NCBI GenBank assembly: GCA_050997195.1
Contig: JBPCRE010000018.1
Span: 1 to 19,964 of the forward strand
Length of the DNA stretch: 19,964 nt
Direction: 5' to 3'
From: JACCZP01 sp050997195
GTDB lineage: Bacteria > Actinomycetota > Thermoleophilia > Solirubrobacterales > Thermoleophilaceae
The translations under genes were made by a program, and so were the position numbers. Shown in pieces: positions 8,350 to 16,585 of this stretch. The notes below the pieces were generated by a model. That model was not told the DNA's origin. It searched no databases and worked only from the letters and a program-made list of their open reading frames with translations. Each line of letters starts with the position of its first letter. The first letter of the stretch is position 1.

Positions 8350-9351
8350 GTGGACCGCCACCACGAGCGTGAGCCGGCCGACCGGCTCTTCCGCCGGCTC
8401 TTGTTCGAGACCTTCCCGCGCCCCGGCCGCCTCCGTGCGCTGGCGCCGGGGCTCATCGCCTACCGCCGCCTGGGCCTCGACCGCCTGGTGGCCCGCACCG
8501 GCCTGCTCGAGCGCTTCCCGCGCCTGCGCTCCATGGAGCAGCTCGCCCCCGAGGTGACCCTGAGGGGAGCGCTCAAGCCCATGCCGGAGGTCATTCCCGC
8601 CGTGGGGGAGAGGCGGGGCCGCGTGGGCCTGCTGCTCGGCTGCGTGCAGCGGGTGTTCTTCCGCCACGTCAACGTGGCCACCGCGCAGGTGCTCGCCGCC
8701 GAGGGCTATGAGGTCTACGCGCCGCCCGATCCCCGCTGCTGCGGCGCGCTCATGTACCACACCGGGGGCCGCGAGGAGGAGACCTCGTCGCTCGCCAAGC
8801 AGACCATCGTGGCCTTCGAGGACTGCGATCACCTCGTGATCAACGCCGCCGGCTGCGGCTCGGCGGTCAAGCACTACGGCCATCAGCTGCGCGACGACCC
8901 CGAGTGGGCGGAGCGCGCAGAGCGCTTCTCGGAGAAGGTGCGCGACGTCTCCGAGCTCCTGGCCGAGCTCGAGCCCCGCGCCGAGCGCCATCCCGTCCCG
9001 CTCAGGGTGGCCTACCACGACGCCTGCCACCTGGCCCACGCCCAGCAGATCCGCGCCCAGCCGCGCAAGCTCCTCAAGGGCATTCCGGGGCTCGAGCTGG
9101 TCGAGCCCGACGAGTGGGAGATCTGCTGCGGCTCCGCGGGCGTCTACAACATGGTCAACCCCGAGCCGGCCGCCGAGCTCGGGAAGCGCAAAGCCGGAAA
9201 CCTCGCCGCCACCGACGCCGATGCGGTGGCCTCCGGCAACCCGGGCTGCTCGCTGCAGATCAAATCCCACCTCGACGAGCTCGAGCGGCCGATGCCCGTC
9301 TTCCACCCCGTCGAGCTGCTCGCCATGTCGATACGCGGCGAGCGCCCGTAG
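8350..9351 (+). CDS. glcF: GlcF C-terminal part: two CCG (cysteine-rich) domains
   Basis: If translated separately it would start at GTG 8350, 15 bases after the TAG, giving 333 residues; a terminating ribosome could reinitiate there, but no convincing ribosome site is visible. It contains both CCG cysteine-rich domains of GlcF: PDPRCCGALMYHTGG with a following AAGCGSAVKHYG, and CHLAHAQQ with EWEICCGSAGVYN and NPGCSLQIKSHL. In relatives such as HdrB and GlcF these domains bind an iron-sulfur cluster and make electron-transfer contacts. Sequence between the TAG and residue 60 also matches the GlcF linker, so nothing appears to be missing. In heterodisulfide reductases, HdrC (ferredoxin) and HdrB (CCG) are separate proteins, so a split can in principle work. 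Confidence 0.85.
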   Translation: MDRHHEREPADRLFRRLLFETFPRPGRLRALAPGLIAYRRLGLDRLVARTGLLERFPRLRSMEQLAPEVTLRGALKPMPEVIPAVGERRGRVGLLLGCVQRVFFRHVNVATAQVLAAEGYEVYAPPDPRCCGALMYHTGGREEETSSLAKQTIVAFEDCDHLVINAAGCGSAVKHYGHQLRDDPEWAERAERFSEKVRDVSELLAELEPRAERHPVPLRVAYHDACHLAHAQQIRAQPRKLLKGIPGLELVEPDEWEICCGSAGVYNMVNPEPAAELGKRKAGNLAATDADAVASGNPGCSLQIKSHLDELERPMPVFHPVELLAMSIRGERP

Positions 9352-9388
9352 GATCACCCCTCGGGTCCACGGCGAGAGGGGAGAGCGG

Positions 9389-10986
<1,598 letters not shown>

Positions 10987-10999
<13 letters not shown>

Positions 11000-11418
11000 G
11001 CCGGCGCCCCGTCGGGGCGAGCATCCGCGGTCAAGACAACGATGGCTTCGGAAGGCGAGATCGAGAGCTCCCGGAGCACGTTGAGGAGCGTCATCTCGGC
11101 CTCGCTCACGGGCTTGTGCGCGTCGTCGGGGCCGAGCAGCCGTCCGGGCACAAGTCCGAGCGCTTCCGCGAGGGCGATGTACACGTAGAGCGGCGCGCTC
11201 GCCCACCCGCGCTCGAGGCGTGAGAAGTACCCGCCGCTGTAGCCACCTCCTTCGGGCTTCTCGACGACCTCTCTGAGCTTCTCCAGCGTAAGGCCCTGCT
11301 CGACCCGCGTCCGCCGTACCCGATCGCCGACGACGATCCCCCATTCACAGAAGTAGCGATCACGCCACCGGCCGGCTGGCGCGTGCGCCCTGTCGAGGTA
11401 GCTGCGGTTGCGTCCCAC
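10987..11418 (-). CDS. XRE-family helix-turn-helix regulator
   Basis: From GTG 11418 this is a 143-residue protein. An XRE/Cro-type HTH runs from VGDRVRRTRVEQGLTLEKL through YFSRLERG and APLYVYIALAEALGLVPG, followed by a short C-terminal tail. The linker before the recognition helix (EKPEGGGYSGG) is longer than usual. The start is unsure: the frame is open back to 11652, with further GTG codons at 11487 and 11478, but homology begins only near residue 28 of this call. It may control the neighbouring glycolate/malate synthase genes or the repeat element upstream; this is inference from position alone. Its 3' end overlaps aceB by 13 bases in the opposite direction. Confidence 0.7.
11005..11019. 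terminator. Small GC hairpin between converging aceB and xre
   Basis: CGCCCC-GTC-GGGGCG forms a perfect 6-base stem with a 3-base loop, just after the aceB stop and inside the end of the regulator gene. There is no T tract on either side, so it is at best a weak bidirectional terminator for the converging pair. Confidence 0.3.
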
Positions 11419-11616
11419 GGACTGGACCGTAGGCGAGCCCGTCGCCCTGTTGGGGGCGGGCCCGGACTGTCGTCTCACGATCGTCACGTGGCGGGACGAG
11501 ACTTCGCGCCGCCGTGACCGTCGGGTCTCGGGGACCCACCGTCGACCGTCTACGGGGCTTCCGGAGTCGCCCCGCGCCGGGTTGTCCCGGCGGCGGCCGG
11601 GTTGGTGTCGAGGCCG

Positions 11617-11693
11617 CTCTCGTATACGACAAGAAATGTGGCTCACAGTCACTTTTCGTGTCTCACAGTCACCTTTCTTGTCGTATCTGAGAG
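11617..11693. repeat. Inverted repeat enclosing a tandem 20-base repeat
   Basis: The arms 11617-11636 and 11674-11693 are inverted repeats matching at 18 of 20 positions, including a perfect 13-base core (ATACGACAAGAAA against TTTCTTGTCGTAT). Between and into the right arm lie two direct copies of a 20-base unit (11642-11661 and 11662-11681, 18 of 20 identical) that both begin CTCACAGTCAC. The left arm is a partial inverted copy of the end of that unit. Such clustered, partly inverted copies are typical of transposase or regulator binding sites. The TGT at 11637 followed by repeated units recalls the multiple terminal repeats of IS21-family ends, but no transposase is nearby. Confidence 0.75.
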
Positions 11694-11783
11694 CGAGCGT
11701 GGGGGGTGTCGCCCGGCGCGGCGTCGCCGCGGGATCGGGAGTCGCGGTGATCCTGTGCGGTGGTGTCGGATTGGACGTTGCTT

Positions 11784-11894
11784 GGCTCCGGCCGCCCTCG
11801 CTCCTACCGTCACCGGCCGGACGCGCACGCTGCGCCGCTACCGGGAGGCGCGTCGAGCGGGACCGGCGGCCAGGCTCAAGGAGGCGGGACGGTT
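11784..11894 (+). pseudogene. Decayed partial copy of the YgjP-type metallopeptidase gene
   Basis: Bases 11784-11823 match 11982-12021 (promoter region and start codon of the downstream gene) at 31 of 40 positions, but the ATG has become ACG. Directly after it, 11823-11894 match 12171-12243 with one single-base indel; the encoded peptide TLRRYREARRAGPAARL parallels TLRRYEQARRSGPVARL. The 150 bases that separate these two parts in the intact gene are missing. This is a duplicate with an internal deletion, no longer able to make the protein. Confidence 0.75.
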
Positions 11895-11911
11895 ACAGTG
11901 CTCGGGCTCGG

Positions 11912-11967
11912 TCCGCCACGGCGTGACCCAGCGGAGGGCCGCTCGTGACCGAAGAGCTCGTGCGTCG
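11912..11967 (+). pseudogene. Duplicated fragment of the aceB 3' region
   Basis: Bases 11912-11929 are identical to 10776-10793 in aceB (18 bases, coding for IRHGVT). Bases 11936-11967 match 10805-10836 with three differences in 32 (coding for PLVTEELVRR). About five bases are lost between the two blocks, which shifts the frame. It is a non-functional scrap lying about 1.1 kb from its source and next to the metallopeptidase relic. Confidence 0.75.
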
Positions 11968-12002
11968 CTCATGCACCGAGTCGCTCCGCCCGAGCGCGCT
12001 CC

Positions 12003-12008
12003 TACAGT
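12003..12008 (+). promoter_or_regulatory. -10-like box TACAGT before the metallopeptidase gene
   Basis: A TANNNT hexamer ends 10 bases before the ATG at 12019, implying a very short or absent leader. The relic copy upstream keeps the same box as TACCGT at the same distance from its dead start codon. Confidence 0.35.
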
Positions 12009-12018
12009 CGGCGGCCGG

Positions 12019-12711
12019 ATGCCAGAGATCGCCTACACCGTTCGGCGCTCGAATCGGGCGCGTCACGCGCGCGTGGAGGTCTCGGCCGACGGGGTGGAGG
12101 TCGTGCTGCCCAGGAGGGTGCCGCTGCGGCGGGCGGCGCCGCTGGTGGAGGAGAAGCGCCGGTGGATCGAGCGCACGCTGCGCCGCTACGAGCAGGCGCG
12201 TCGCTCCGGCCCGGTGGCCAGGCTCGAGGACGGGGGGACGGTTCCCTACCTCGGCTGCCAGCTCGGCCTCGCCGTGCGGGTGGAGAAGGGCCGCCGGCGC
12301 GCTCACGTTCGCCGCGCGGGCGACGAGCTCTGGGTGACCGTGGGAGCGCCGGGTGGTCCCGACGCGGTGCGGCAGGCGCTCGAGGGGTGGTACCGGCGCT
12401 GCGCTGCGGCGGAGATCGGGCCTCGGCTCGCCGAGGCGGCGGCTCGCGCCGGCGGGAGCTACACGCGCCTGTCCATCCGCAGCCAGCGCACTCGCTGGGC
12501 GAGCTGCTCCTCGTCGGGCACCATGAGCTTCAACTGGCGCCTGCTGCTGGCTCCCGAGGCCATCCTCGGCTACGTGATCGAGCACGAGGTGGCCCACCTC
12601 GCCGTGCCCGACCACTCGGAGCGCTTCTGGAGCCTGCTCGCCGAGCGCACGCCGGAGACCCGCGAGCGGGAGCGCTGGCTCCGGGCCAACGGTCCGGCGC
12701 TCAAGCTGTGA
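12019..12711 (+). CDS. YgjP/SprT-like zinc metallopeptidase (DUF45, M48-like)
   Basis: A 230-residue soluble protein. The N-terminal half is basic (YTVRRSNRARHARVEVSADG). The C-terminal half has RSQRTRWASCSSSGTMSFNWRL and the zinc site HEVAHLAVPDH, with H189, E190, H193 and H199; this HExxH-x5-H pattern matches the YgjP-type family. The substrate is unknown for most members. The ATG at 12019 is chosen because homology begins there; the frame stays open upstream through the gene relics, but that sequence is not conserved. No Shine-Dalgarno site is seen. Its stop overlaps the GNAT start (GTGA), so the two genes are probably co-translated. A broken copy of parts of this gene lies just upstream. 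Confidence 0.88.
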   Translation: MPEIAYTVRRSNRARHARVEVSADGVEVVLPRRVPLRRAAPLVEEKRRWIERTLRRYEQARRSGPVARLEDGGTVPYLGCQLGLAVRVEKGRRRAHVRRAGDELWVTVGAPGGPDAVRQALEGWYRRCAAAEIGPRLAEAAARAGGSYTRLSIRSQRTRWASCSSSGTMSFNWRLLLAPEAILGYVIEHEVAHLAVPDHSERFWSLLAERTPETRERERWLRANGPALKL

Positions 12712-13334
12712 ACGACGCCCTCGTGGTGCGCGGGCCGAGGCTCTCTCTCCGCTATCCCACCCGCGAGGACGCCCCGGCGCTCTACGAGATCGGCAGCGAC
12801 CCGGAGGTCACGCGGTTCTTCTCCTGGGGCCCCTACACCGACCCCGCGCAGCCGCTCGGCTACATCGAGTCGCTTGGGCCGGCTCGGCGCGCGGGGGCTC
12901 GGCTCGAGTTCGCCATCGTCGACGAGGACGACCGTCCCCTCGGCATCACCGGCCTCACCGAGCTCTCGACGCGTGACCGTCGAGCGGTGGTCGGCACGTG
13001 GCTCGGCCGCACGCACTGGGGCTCGGGCGCGAACACGGAGTCGAAGGCCCTCGTGCTCGCGCTCGCCTTTCGGCGGCTCGGGCTGATCCGCGCCACCGCG
13101 CTGGTCAACCCCGCGAACACCCGCTCGGTTCGGGCCCTCGAGCGGCTCGGCTTCCGTCACGAGGGCGTGCTCGCGGCCTGGCATCTTCACGCCGAGGGGC
13201 CACAGGACTGCGCCATCATGCGCCTGATGCGCGAGGACTTCGAGGCGACCCCGCTCGGCACCGTGAGCGCGGAGTTCGAGGGCGAGCCTCCGCGCCGGTG
13301 GGTGGCGGGCCCAGGCTACTCCCAGCGGAAGTAG
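12708..13334 (+). CDS. GNAT-family N-acetyltransferase (RimJ/RimL-like)
   Basis: A 208-residue protein starting at the GTG that overlaps the previous stop by four bases. It begins RGPRLSLRYPTREDAPAL, as in RimJ/RimL-type GNATs. The acetyl-CoA binding loop reads WGSGANTESKALVLALAF (motif A), and motif B is VNPANTRSVRALERLGFRHEG. Known family role: transfer of acetyl from acetyl-CoA to an amine, often a protein N-terminus or a small molecule; the substrate here cannot be told. The tail after about residue 170 is variable. Its last 19 bases overlap the opposite-strand permease gene. Confidence 0.88.
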   Translation: MNDALVVRGPRLSLRYPTREDAPALYEIGSDPEVTRFFSWGPYTDPAQPLGYIESLGPARRAGARLEFAIVDEDDRPLGITGLTELSTRDRRAVVGTWLGRTHWGSGANTESKALVLALAFRRLGLIRATALVNPANTRSVRALERLGFRHEGVLAAWHLHAEGPQDCAIMRLMREDFEATPLGTVSAEFEGEPPRRWVAGPGYSQRK

Positions 13335-14050
13335 CGCAGAGCGAGGACCACCCCGATGGCGCTCCACGCTCCCACCACCGCGAGGGCCGCACCCTGCTCG
13401 GCCAGCCCGGCGCCTCCCACGATGGCCCCCGAGAGGCCGTCGATCAGATGCTTCAGGGGGAGCACTTCGGCCGCCGCCGCCAGCGGGCCCGGAAGCGCCT
13501 CGGGCGAGTAGAAGACCCCTGAGATGAAGATCACCGGCAGGAACACGACGTTCACGTACGCCCCGGCCGCCTCGAAGTTGGGGATGAGGTGGGAGAACGC
13601 GATGCCCAGGGCGCCGAAGCACACCACCCCGAGCGCGGTGAACACCAGAAGGGCCAGGGGATCCCCGGGCCAGCTAACCCCGTAGGCGAGGTGGCCGATG
13701 GCCACGATGAGCACCACCGAAGCCACCGCGTTGGCCACCGCCGAGGCGAGGACGCCGCCGAGGTAGGAGGATGGGGGGAGGGGCAGCCCGCGCATCCGCT
13801 TGAGGATTCCCTGCTCGCGCAGGAAGGTGAGGTTGAAAGCGAGCGCGGTGAAGGTGGTGGCCATGACGGCCATGCCCGCGATGCCGGGAACGAGCACCTC
13901 CAGCCGCGCGGGGTCGTCGGCGTAGACCGAGGCCACCAGCACCAGGAAGAGCAGGGGCAGCAGGAAGTTGAAGAACGCGGCGCTCGGATTGCGCCAGAAC
14001 AGGCGCCGCTCGAAGCGGAACTGCCGCCACGCGAGCCCGAGAGCGCTCAC
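13316..14050 (-). CDS. ABC-2 type transporter permease
   Basis: A 244-residue membrane protein with about six hydrophobic segments and the ABC-2 layout: an N-terminal cytoplasmic stretch (WRQFRFERRLFWRNPSAAF), a large loop after the first segment, and the conserved region FLREQGILKRMRGLPLPPSSYLGG cut by loops. Near the end is PVIFISGVFYSPEALP with PLKHLIDGL, usual for this family. The GTG at 14050 overlaps the ATPase stop by four bases. With the ATPase it should form an exporter of a lipid, polysaccharide or drug-like compound; the cargo is unknown. Confidence 0.9.
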   Translation of the reverse strand: MSALGLAWRQFRFERRLFWRNPSAAFFNFLLPLLFLVLVASVYADDPARLEVLVPGIAGMAVMATTFTALAFNLTFLREQGILKRMRGLPLPPSSYLGGVLASAVANAVASVVLIVAIGHLAYGVSWPGDPLALLVFTALGVVCFGALGIAFSHLIPNFEAAGAYVNVVFLPVIFISGVFYSPEALPGPLAAAAEVLPLKHLIDGLSGAIVGGAGLAEQGAALAVVGAWSAIGVVLALRYFRWE

Positions 14051-14946
14051 CGGCGAAGCGCCTCCTCTGCCGGAGTCCCGTCTCCGTCGCCCGTCTGCCC
14101 GGCGGTCAGCTCGAGGTAGACGTCCTCGAGTGAGGGCCGGGTCACCGATAGGCCCTCGAGCCGCCGCCCGGCGGCGATCGCCTCGGAGGTGAGGCGGTGC
14201 AGGAGGCCCGTGGGGTCGTCGGTGAGGTGCTCGTGCACGCGCCCGTCCTCCTCGTAGGCCACCCGGTAGCGGGCCGCCTGGTCGCTTCCGCCCAGAGAGG
14301 AGGGCGGCCCCTCGGCCACCACCCGCCCGTCCTTGACGATGGCCACGCGGTCGGCCAGGGCCTGGGCCTCCTCGAGGTAGTGCGTGGTCAGGAACACCGT
14401 GGTGCCCGAGCCCCGAAGCGCCCGCACGGCGTCCCACGCCAGGCGCCGGGCGGCCGGGTCGAAGCCGGTGGTGGGCTCGTCGAGGAACACGAGCTCCGGG
14501 TCCCCGACGAGGGCCAGGGCGAGATCGAGGCGCCGGCGCTGCCCACCCGAGAGGACGCGGACGCGCACCTCGGCCTCTTCCTCGAGCCCGACGAGGGCGA
14601 TGGTCTCGGCCACGTCTCGAGGGGAGGGGTAGATGCCCGCCACGTGCTCGAGCGCCTCGCGTACCGAGACCCTCGGGTAGAAGCCGCCGTCCTGGAGGAC
14701 GATCCCGATGCGCCGGCGCAGCCTCTGTCCGGCGCGCTCGGGATCCTCGCCGAGCACGAGCACCTCTCCCCCCGAGCGGCGCAGATGGCCTTCGAGGATC
14801 TCCACCGTGGTCGTCTTGCCCGCGCCGTTCGGCCCGAGGAGCCCGAAGATCTCGCCTCGCGCCACCTCGAGGGACAGGCCGCGAACGGCCGGCGTCGAGC
14901 CGTAGCTCTTCTCCAGGTCGCGTACCACGATGGCCGGATCCTCCAT
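14047..14946 (-). CDS. ABC transporter ATP-binding protein (ABC-2 exporter type)
   Basis: A 299-residue ATPase. Walker A is GPNGAGKTT at residues 38-46 (K44); Q-loop Q85; signature LSGGQ at 132-136; Walker B LVFLDEP with D156 and E157; switch histidine H189. All residues needed for ATP hydrolysis are present. The C-terminal 80 residues (RVAYEEDGRVHEHL, then LSVTRPSLEDVYLELT) are typical of drug-resistance and ABC-2 exporter ATPases. The start lies four bases after the enoyl-CoA hydratase stop and the end overlaps the permease, so all are in one transcript. Confidence 0.94.
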   Translation of the reverse strand: MEDPAIVVRDLEKSYGSTPAVRGLSLEVARGEIFGLLGPNGAGKTTTVEILEGHLRRSGGEVLVLGEDPERAGQRLRRRIGIVLQDGGFYPRVSVREALEHVAGIYPSPRDVAETIALVGLEEEAEVRVRVLSGGQRRRLDLALALVGDPELVFLDEPTTGFDPAARRLAWDAVRALRGSGTTVFLTTHYLEEAQALADRVAIVKDGRVVAEGPPSSLGGSDQAARYRVAYEEDGRVHEHLTDDPTGLLHRLTSEAIAAGRRLEGLSVTRPSLEDVYLELTAGQTGDGDGTPAEEALRR

Positions 14947-14950
14947 CGCG

Positions 14951-15715
14951 CTAGACCCCGGCCCCGCCGCGCCCCTCGCCGGCCGCGAACCGCGCCGCTC
15001 CCCGCTCGCCCGTGGGGGAGGAGGCGCGCCCGAGGGCGGCCTCGAGGGCGAGCCCCTCGGTCAGCGTGGTGCCGAGCCCCTCGAGCACCGCGCGGCGGTC
15101 GGAGAGCACGGTCTCCTGGGGGAAGGCGGCAACAGCCTCGGCCAGCTCGAGGGCCCGGGCCACGTGAGCGCCGGGCTCGGCGATCTCGGTCACCAGGCCG
15201 ATCGTGCGGGCCTCCTCCGCGGAGACCATGCGGCCGGTGAGAATCAGATCGAGCGCGCGCCCGAGCCCCACCACCCGAGGCAGGCGCTGGGTGCCGCCGT
15301 CGATGAGCGGCACGCCCCAGCGGCGCTCGGGGAGGCCGAAGGTGGCGGAGGGGGTGGCGATTCGCAGGTCGCACCAGAGGGCCAGCTCGAGCCCGCCGGC
15401 GAGGCACCACCCCGACACCGCGGCCACGGTGGGCTTCGAGGGGATCCGCCGGGTGAAGCCGAGGGGGCCGCCCGGGTCGTCGAGGCGATCGCGGAAGGTC
15501 TCCATGGCCTTTAGGTCCGCTCCCGCGCAGAAGGCCTCCTCGCCGGCGCCGCTGATCACGAGCACCCGGGCCTGGGCGTCGGCCTCGAAGCGCTCGAACG
15601 CCTCGGCGAGGAGCTCGGCGGTGGGCCCGTCCACGGCGTTGCGCCGCTCCGGACGGTCGATGGTGACGAGCGCCGCGGCGCCGCGGCGCTCGTAGGCCAC
15701 GGGCCGAGCGGTCAC
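14951..15715 (-). CDS. Enoyl-CoA hydratase/isomerase (crotonase) family protein
   Basis: A 254-residue crotonase-fold protein from a GTG start. The oxyanion-hole motifs are CAGADLKAM (about 63-71) and WCLAGGLELALWCD (103-116). Both hydratase glutamates of the rat enzyme (E144 and E164) have counterparts 20 residues apart, E110 in GGLELAL and E130 in FGLPERRWG, so true hydration of 2-enoyl-CoA is plausible. The substrate chain length is not readable. It sits 10 bases after the small membrane protein gene and four before the ABC ATPase, an unusual partner for an exporter. Confidence 0.9.
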   Translation of the reverse strand: MTARPVAYERRGAAALVTIDRPERRNAVDGPTAELLAEAFERFEADAQARVLVISGAGEEAFCAGADLKAMETFRDRLDDPGGPLGFTRRIPSKPTVAAVSGWCLAGGLELALWCDLRIATPSATFGLPERRWGVPLIDGGTQRLPRVVGLGRALDLILTGRMVSAEEARTIGLVTEIAEPGAHVARALELAEAVAAFPQETVLSDRRAVLEGLGTTLTEGLALEAALGRASSPTGERGAARFAAGEGRGGAGV

Positions 15716-15725
15716 CGGAGTTGCG

Positions 15726-15986
15726 CTACCAGCCGGTGCGTTGGCGAAGCGATGCGGCCTTCTTGGCCGTCTTTCGCTTCTCGAGGCGACCCTGGATGGC
15801 GCTTCCGAGGATCACCACGCACGTGAAGAAGATGAGGACGCCGAGCGAGAAGGCGGTCACGATCTTGTCGTCGGTCTCCCCGAGGAAGCCCTCGCCGTTG
15901 TCGTGCGCGAGGGCGGGAGCGGCGAGCAGGAGAGCCAGCACCACGACGTTGATGGCGGAGGCCAGGACTGCGCGGCGACGGGTCAT
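15726..15986 (-). CDS. Small exported or membrane-anchored protein, function unknown
   Basis: An 86-residue protein from ATG 15986 (a GTG one codon earlier, 15989, is the alternative). I chose ATG because a TACCAT -10 box lies seven bases before it. Seen: a positively charged N-terminus (MTRRRAVL), a hydrophobic core ending APALA followed by HDNGEG, which looks like a cleavable signal peptide, then a second hydrophobic segment (IVTAFSLGVLIFFTCVVILG) and a basic tail (RLEKRKTAKKAASLRQR). The mature protein would be a single-pass membrane protein with a cytoplasmic basic end. I recognise no family. It is first in the operon with the hydratase and ABC transporter. Confidence 0.75.
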   Translation of the reverse strand: MTRRRAVLASAINVVVLALLLAAPALAHDNGEGFLGETDDKIVTAFSLGVLIFFTCVVILGSAIQGRLEKRKTAKKAASLRQRTGW

Positions 15987-15993
15987 CACCGGA

Positions 15994-15999
15994 ATGGTA
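15994..15999 (-). promoter_or_regulatory. -10-like box TACCAT, leaderless arrangement
   Basis: On the minus strand TACCAT is followed by seven bases and then ATG at 15986, so transcription would begin at or next to the start codon. It forms a divergent pair with the ppa box at 16028-16033. Confidence 0.4.
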
Positions 16000-16027
16000 C
16001 CGGCCGGCGAGGTGGCCTCAAGGCGGG

Positions 16028-16033
16028 TACGCT
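16028..16033 (+). promoter_or_regulatory. -10-like box TACGCT before ppa, leaderless arrangement
   Basis: TACGCT ends six bases before the GTG at 16040; with a normal -10 to start-site distance the mRNA would start at the GTG. No Shine-Dalgarno site exists in the gap and no clear -35 is seen. Confidence 0.45.
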
Positions 16034-16039
16034 CGCGGC

Positions 16040-16540
16040 GTGAGCGGCGAGTCCGACCCCGTGACCTGCTTCGTGGAGATCCCCAAGGGAAGCCGCAACA
16101 AGTACGAGTGGGATCCCGAGCTCGGAGGCATCAAGCTCGACCGGCTGCTGTTCTCCTCGATCGTCTACCCCACCGACTACGGGTTCATCCCGGACACCCT
16201 GGCCGAGGACGGCGACGAGCTCGACGTGCTGGTCTGCGTCTCCGAGCCCACCTTCCCGGGGTGCGTGATCGACGCCAAGCCGATCGCCCTGTTCAAGATG
16301 GCCGACGAGAAGGGTCCGGACCACAAGATCCTCTGTGTGCCGTCGAACGATCCCACCTGGAGCACCCTCGAGACGCTCGAGGACCTCGCCGAGCCGCTGA
16401 CCAAGGAGATCAGGCACTTCTTCTCGATCTACAAGGACCTGGAGCAGAAGACGAGCACCGTCGAGGGTTGGTTCTCTCGCGAGGACGCCTGGGAGGAGAT
16501 CGAGACCTCGCGGCGGCGCTTCGCCGACGCTCAGGGATAG
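16040..16540 (+). CDS. ppa: Inorganic pyrophosphatase, soluble type I
   Basis: A 166-residue cytoplasmic enzyme of usual family length that splits pyrophosphate to phosphate, pulling biosynthetic reactions forward. It shows FVEIPKGSRNKYEWD at the start, YPTDYGFIP, and the metal-binding signature DGDELDV with D57, D59 and D62. Later acidic and lysine residues (DEKGPDHKIL, HFFSIYKDLE) also fit. The GTG start is supported by the leaderless promoter box and by homology beginning within a few residues. It is transcribed away from the exported-protein/ABC operon. Confidence 0.95.
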   Translation: MSGESDPVTCFVEIPKGSRNKYEWDPELGGIKLDRLLFSSIVYPTDYGFIPDTLAEDGDELDVLVCVSEPTFPGCVIDAKPIALFKMADEKGPDHKILCVPSNDPTWSTLETLEDLAEPLTKEIRHFFSIYKDLEQKTSTVEGWFSREDAWEEIETSRRRFADAQG

Positions 16541-16561
16541 GCGGGCCCTAGCAACGCCGGC

Positions 16562-16579
16562 GCGCCACTAGGGTGGCGC
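16562..16579 (+). other. GC hairpin with embedded TAGGGT box between ppa and uppP
   Basis: GCGCCAC at 16562-16568 pairs perfectly with GTGGCGC at 16573-16579 over a four-base loop. It could end ppa transcription, though there is no T tract. A TANNNT hexamer (TAGGGT, 16569-16574) sits in the loop and right arm, 11 bases before the uppP ATG, so the site could instead be the uppP promoter. Confidence 0.35.
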
Positions 16580-16585
16580 CTCGCC

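Larger units (their letters stand above)
11419..12018. other. 600-base stretch with no intact gene: repeat element and gene relics
   Basis: Frames here show no recognisable protein. From left to right it holds unassigned GC-rich sequence, an inverted/direct repeat element (11617-11693) that is richer in A and T than its surroundings, about 90 bases with nothing I can name, a decayed copy of the start and an inner part of the next gene (11784-11894), a decayed copy of part of aceB (11912-11967), and the promoter region of the metallopeptidase. It looks like a site of past insertion or rearrangement. Confidence 0.7.

Noticed and set aside
11026..11418. Intact transposon or prophage carrying the XRE gene
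   Set aside because: No transposase, integrase or phage gene is present; only the repeat element hints at mobility.
11602..12018. Upstream extension of the metallopeptidase frame as a longer N-terminus
   Set aside because: The extension runs through the repeat element and the two gene relics; its peptide is only a mixture of decayed fragments, while homology and a promoter box support the ATG at 12019.
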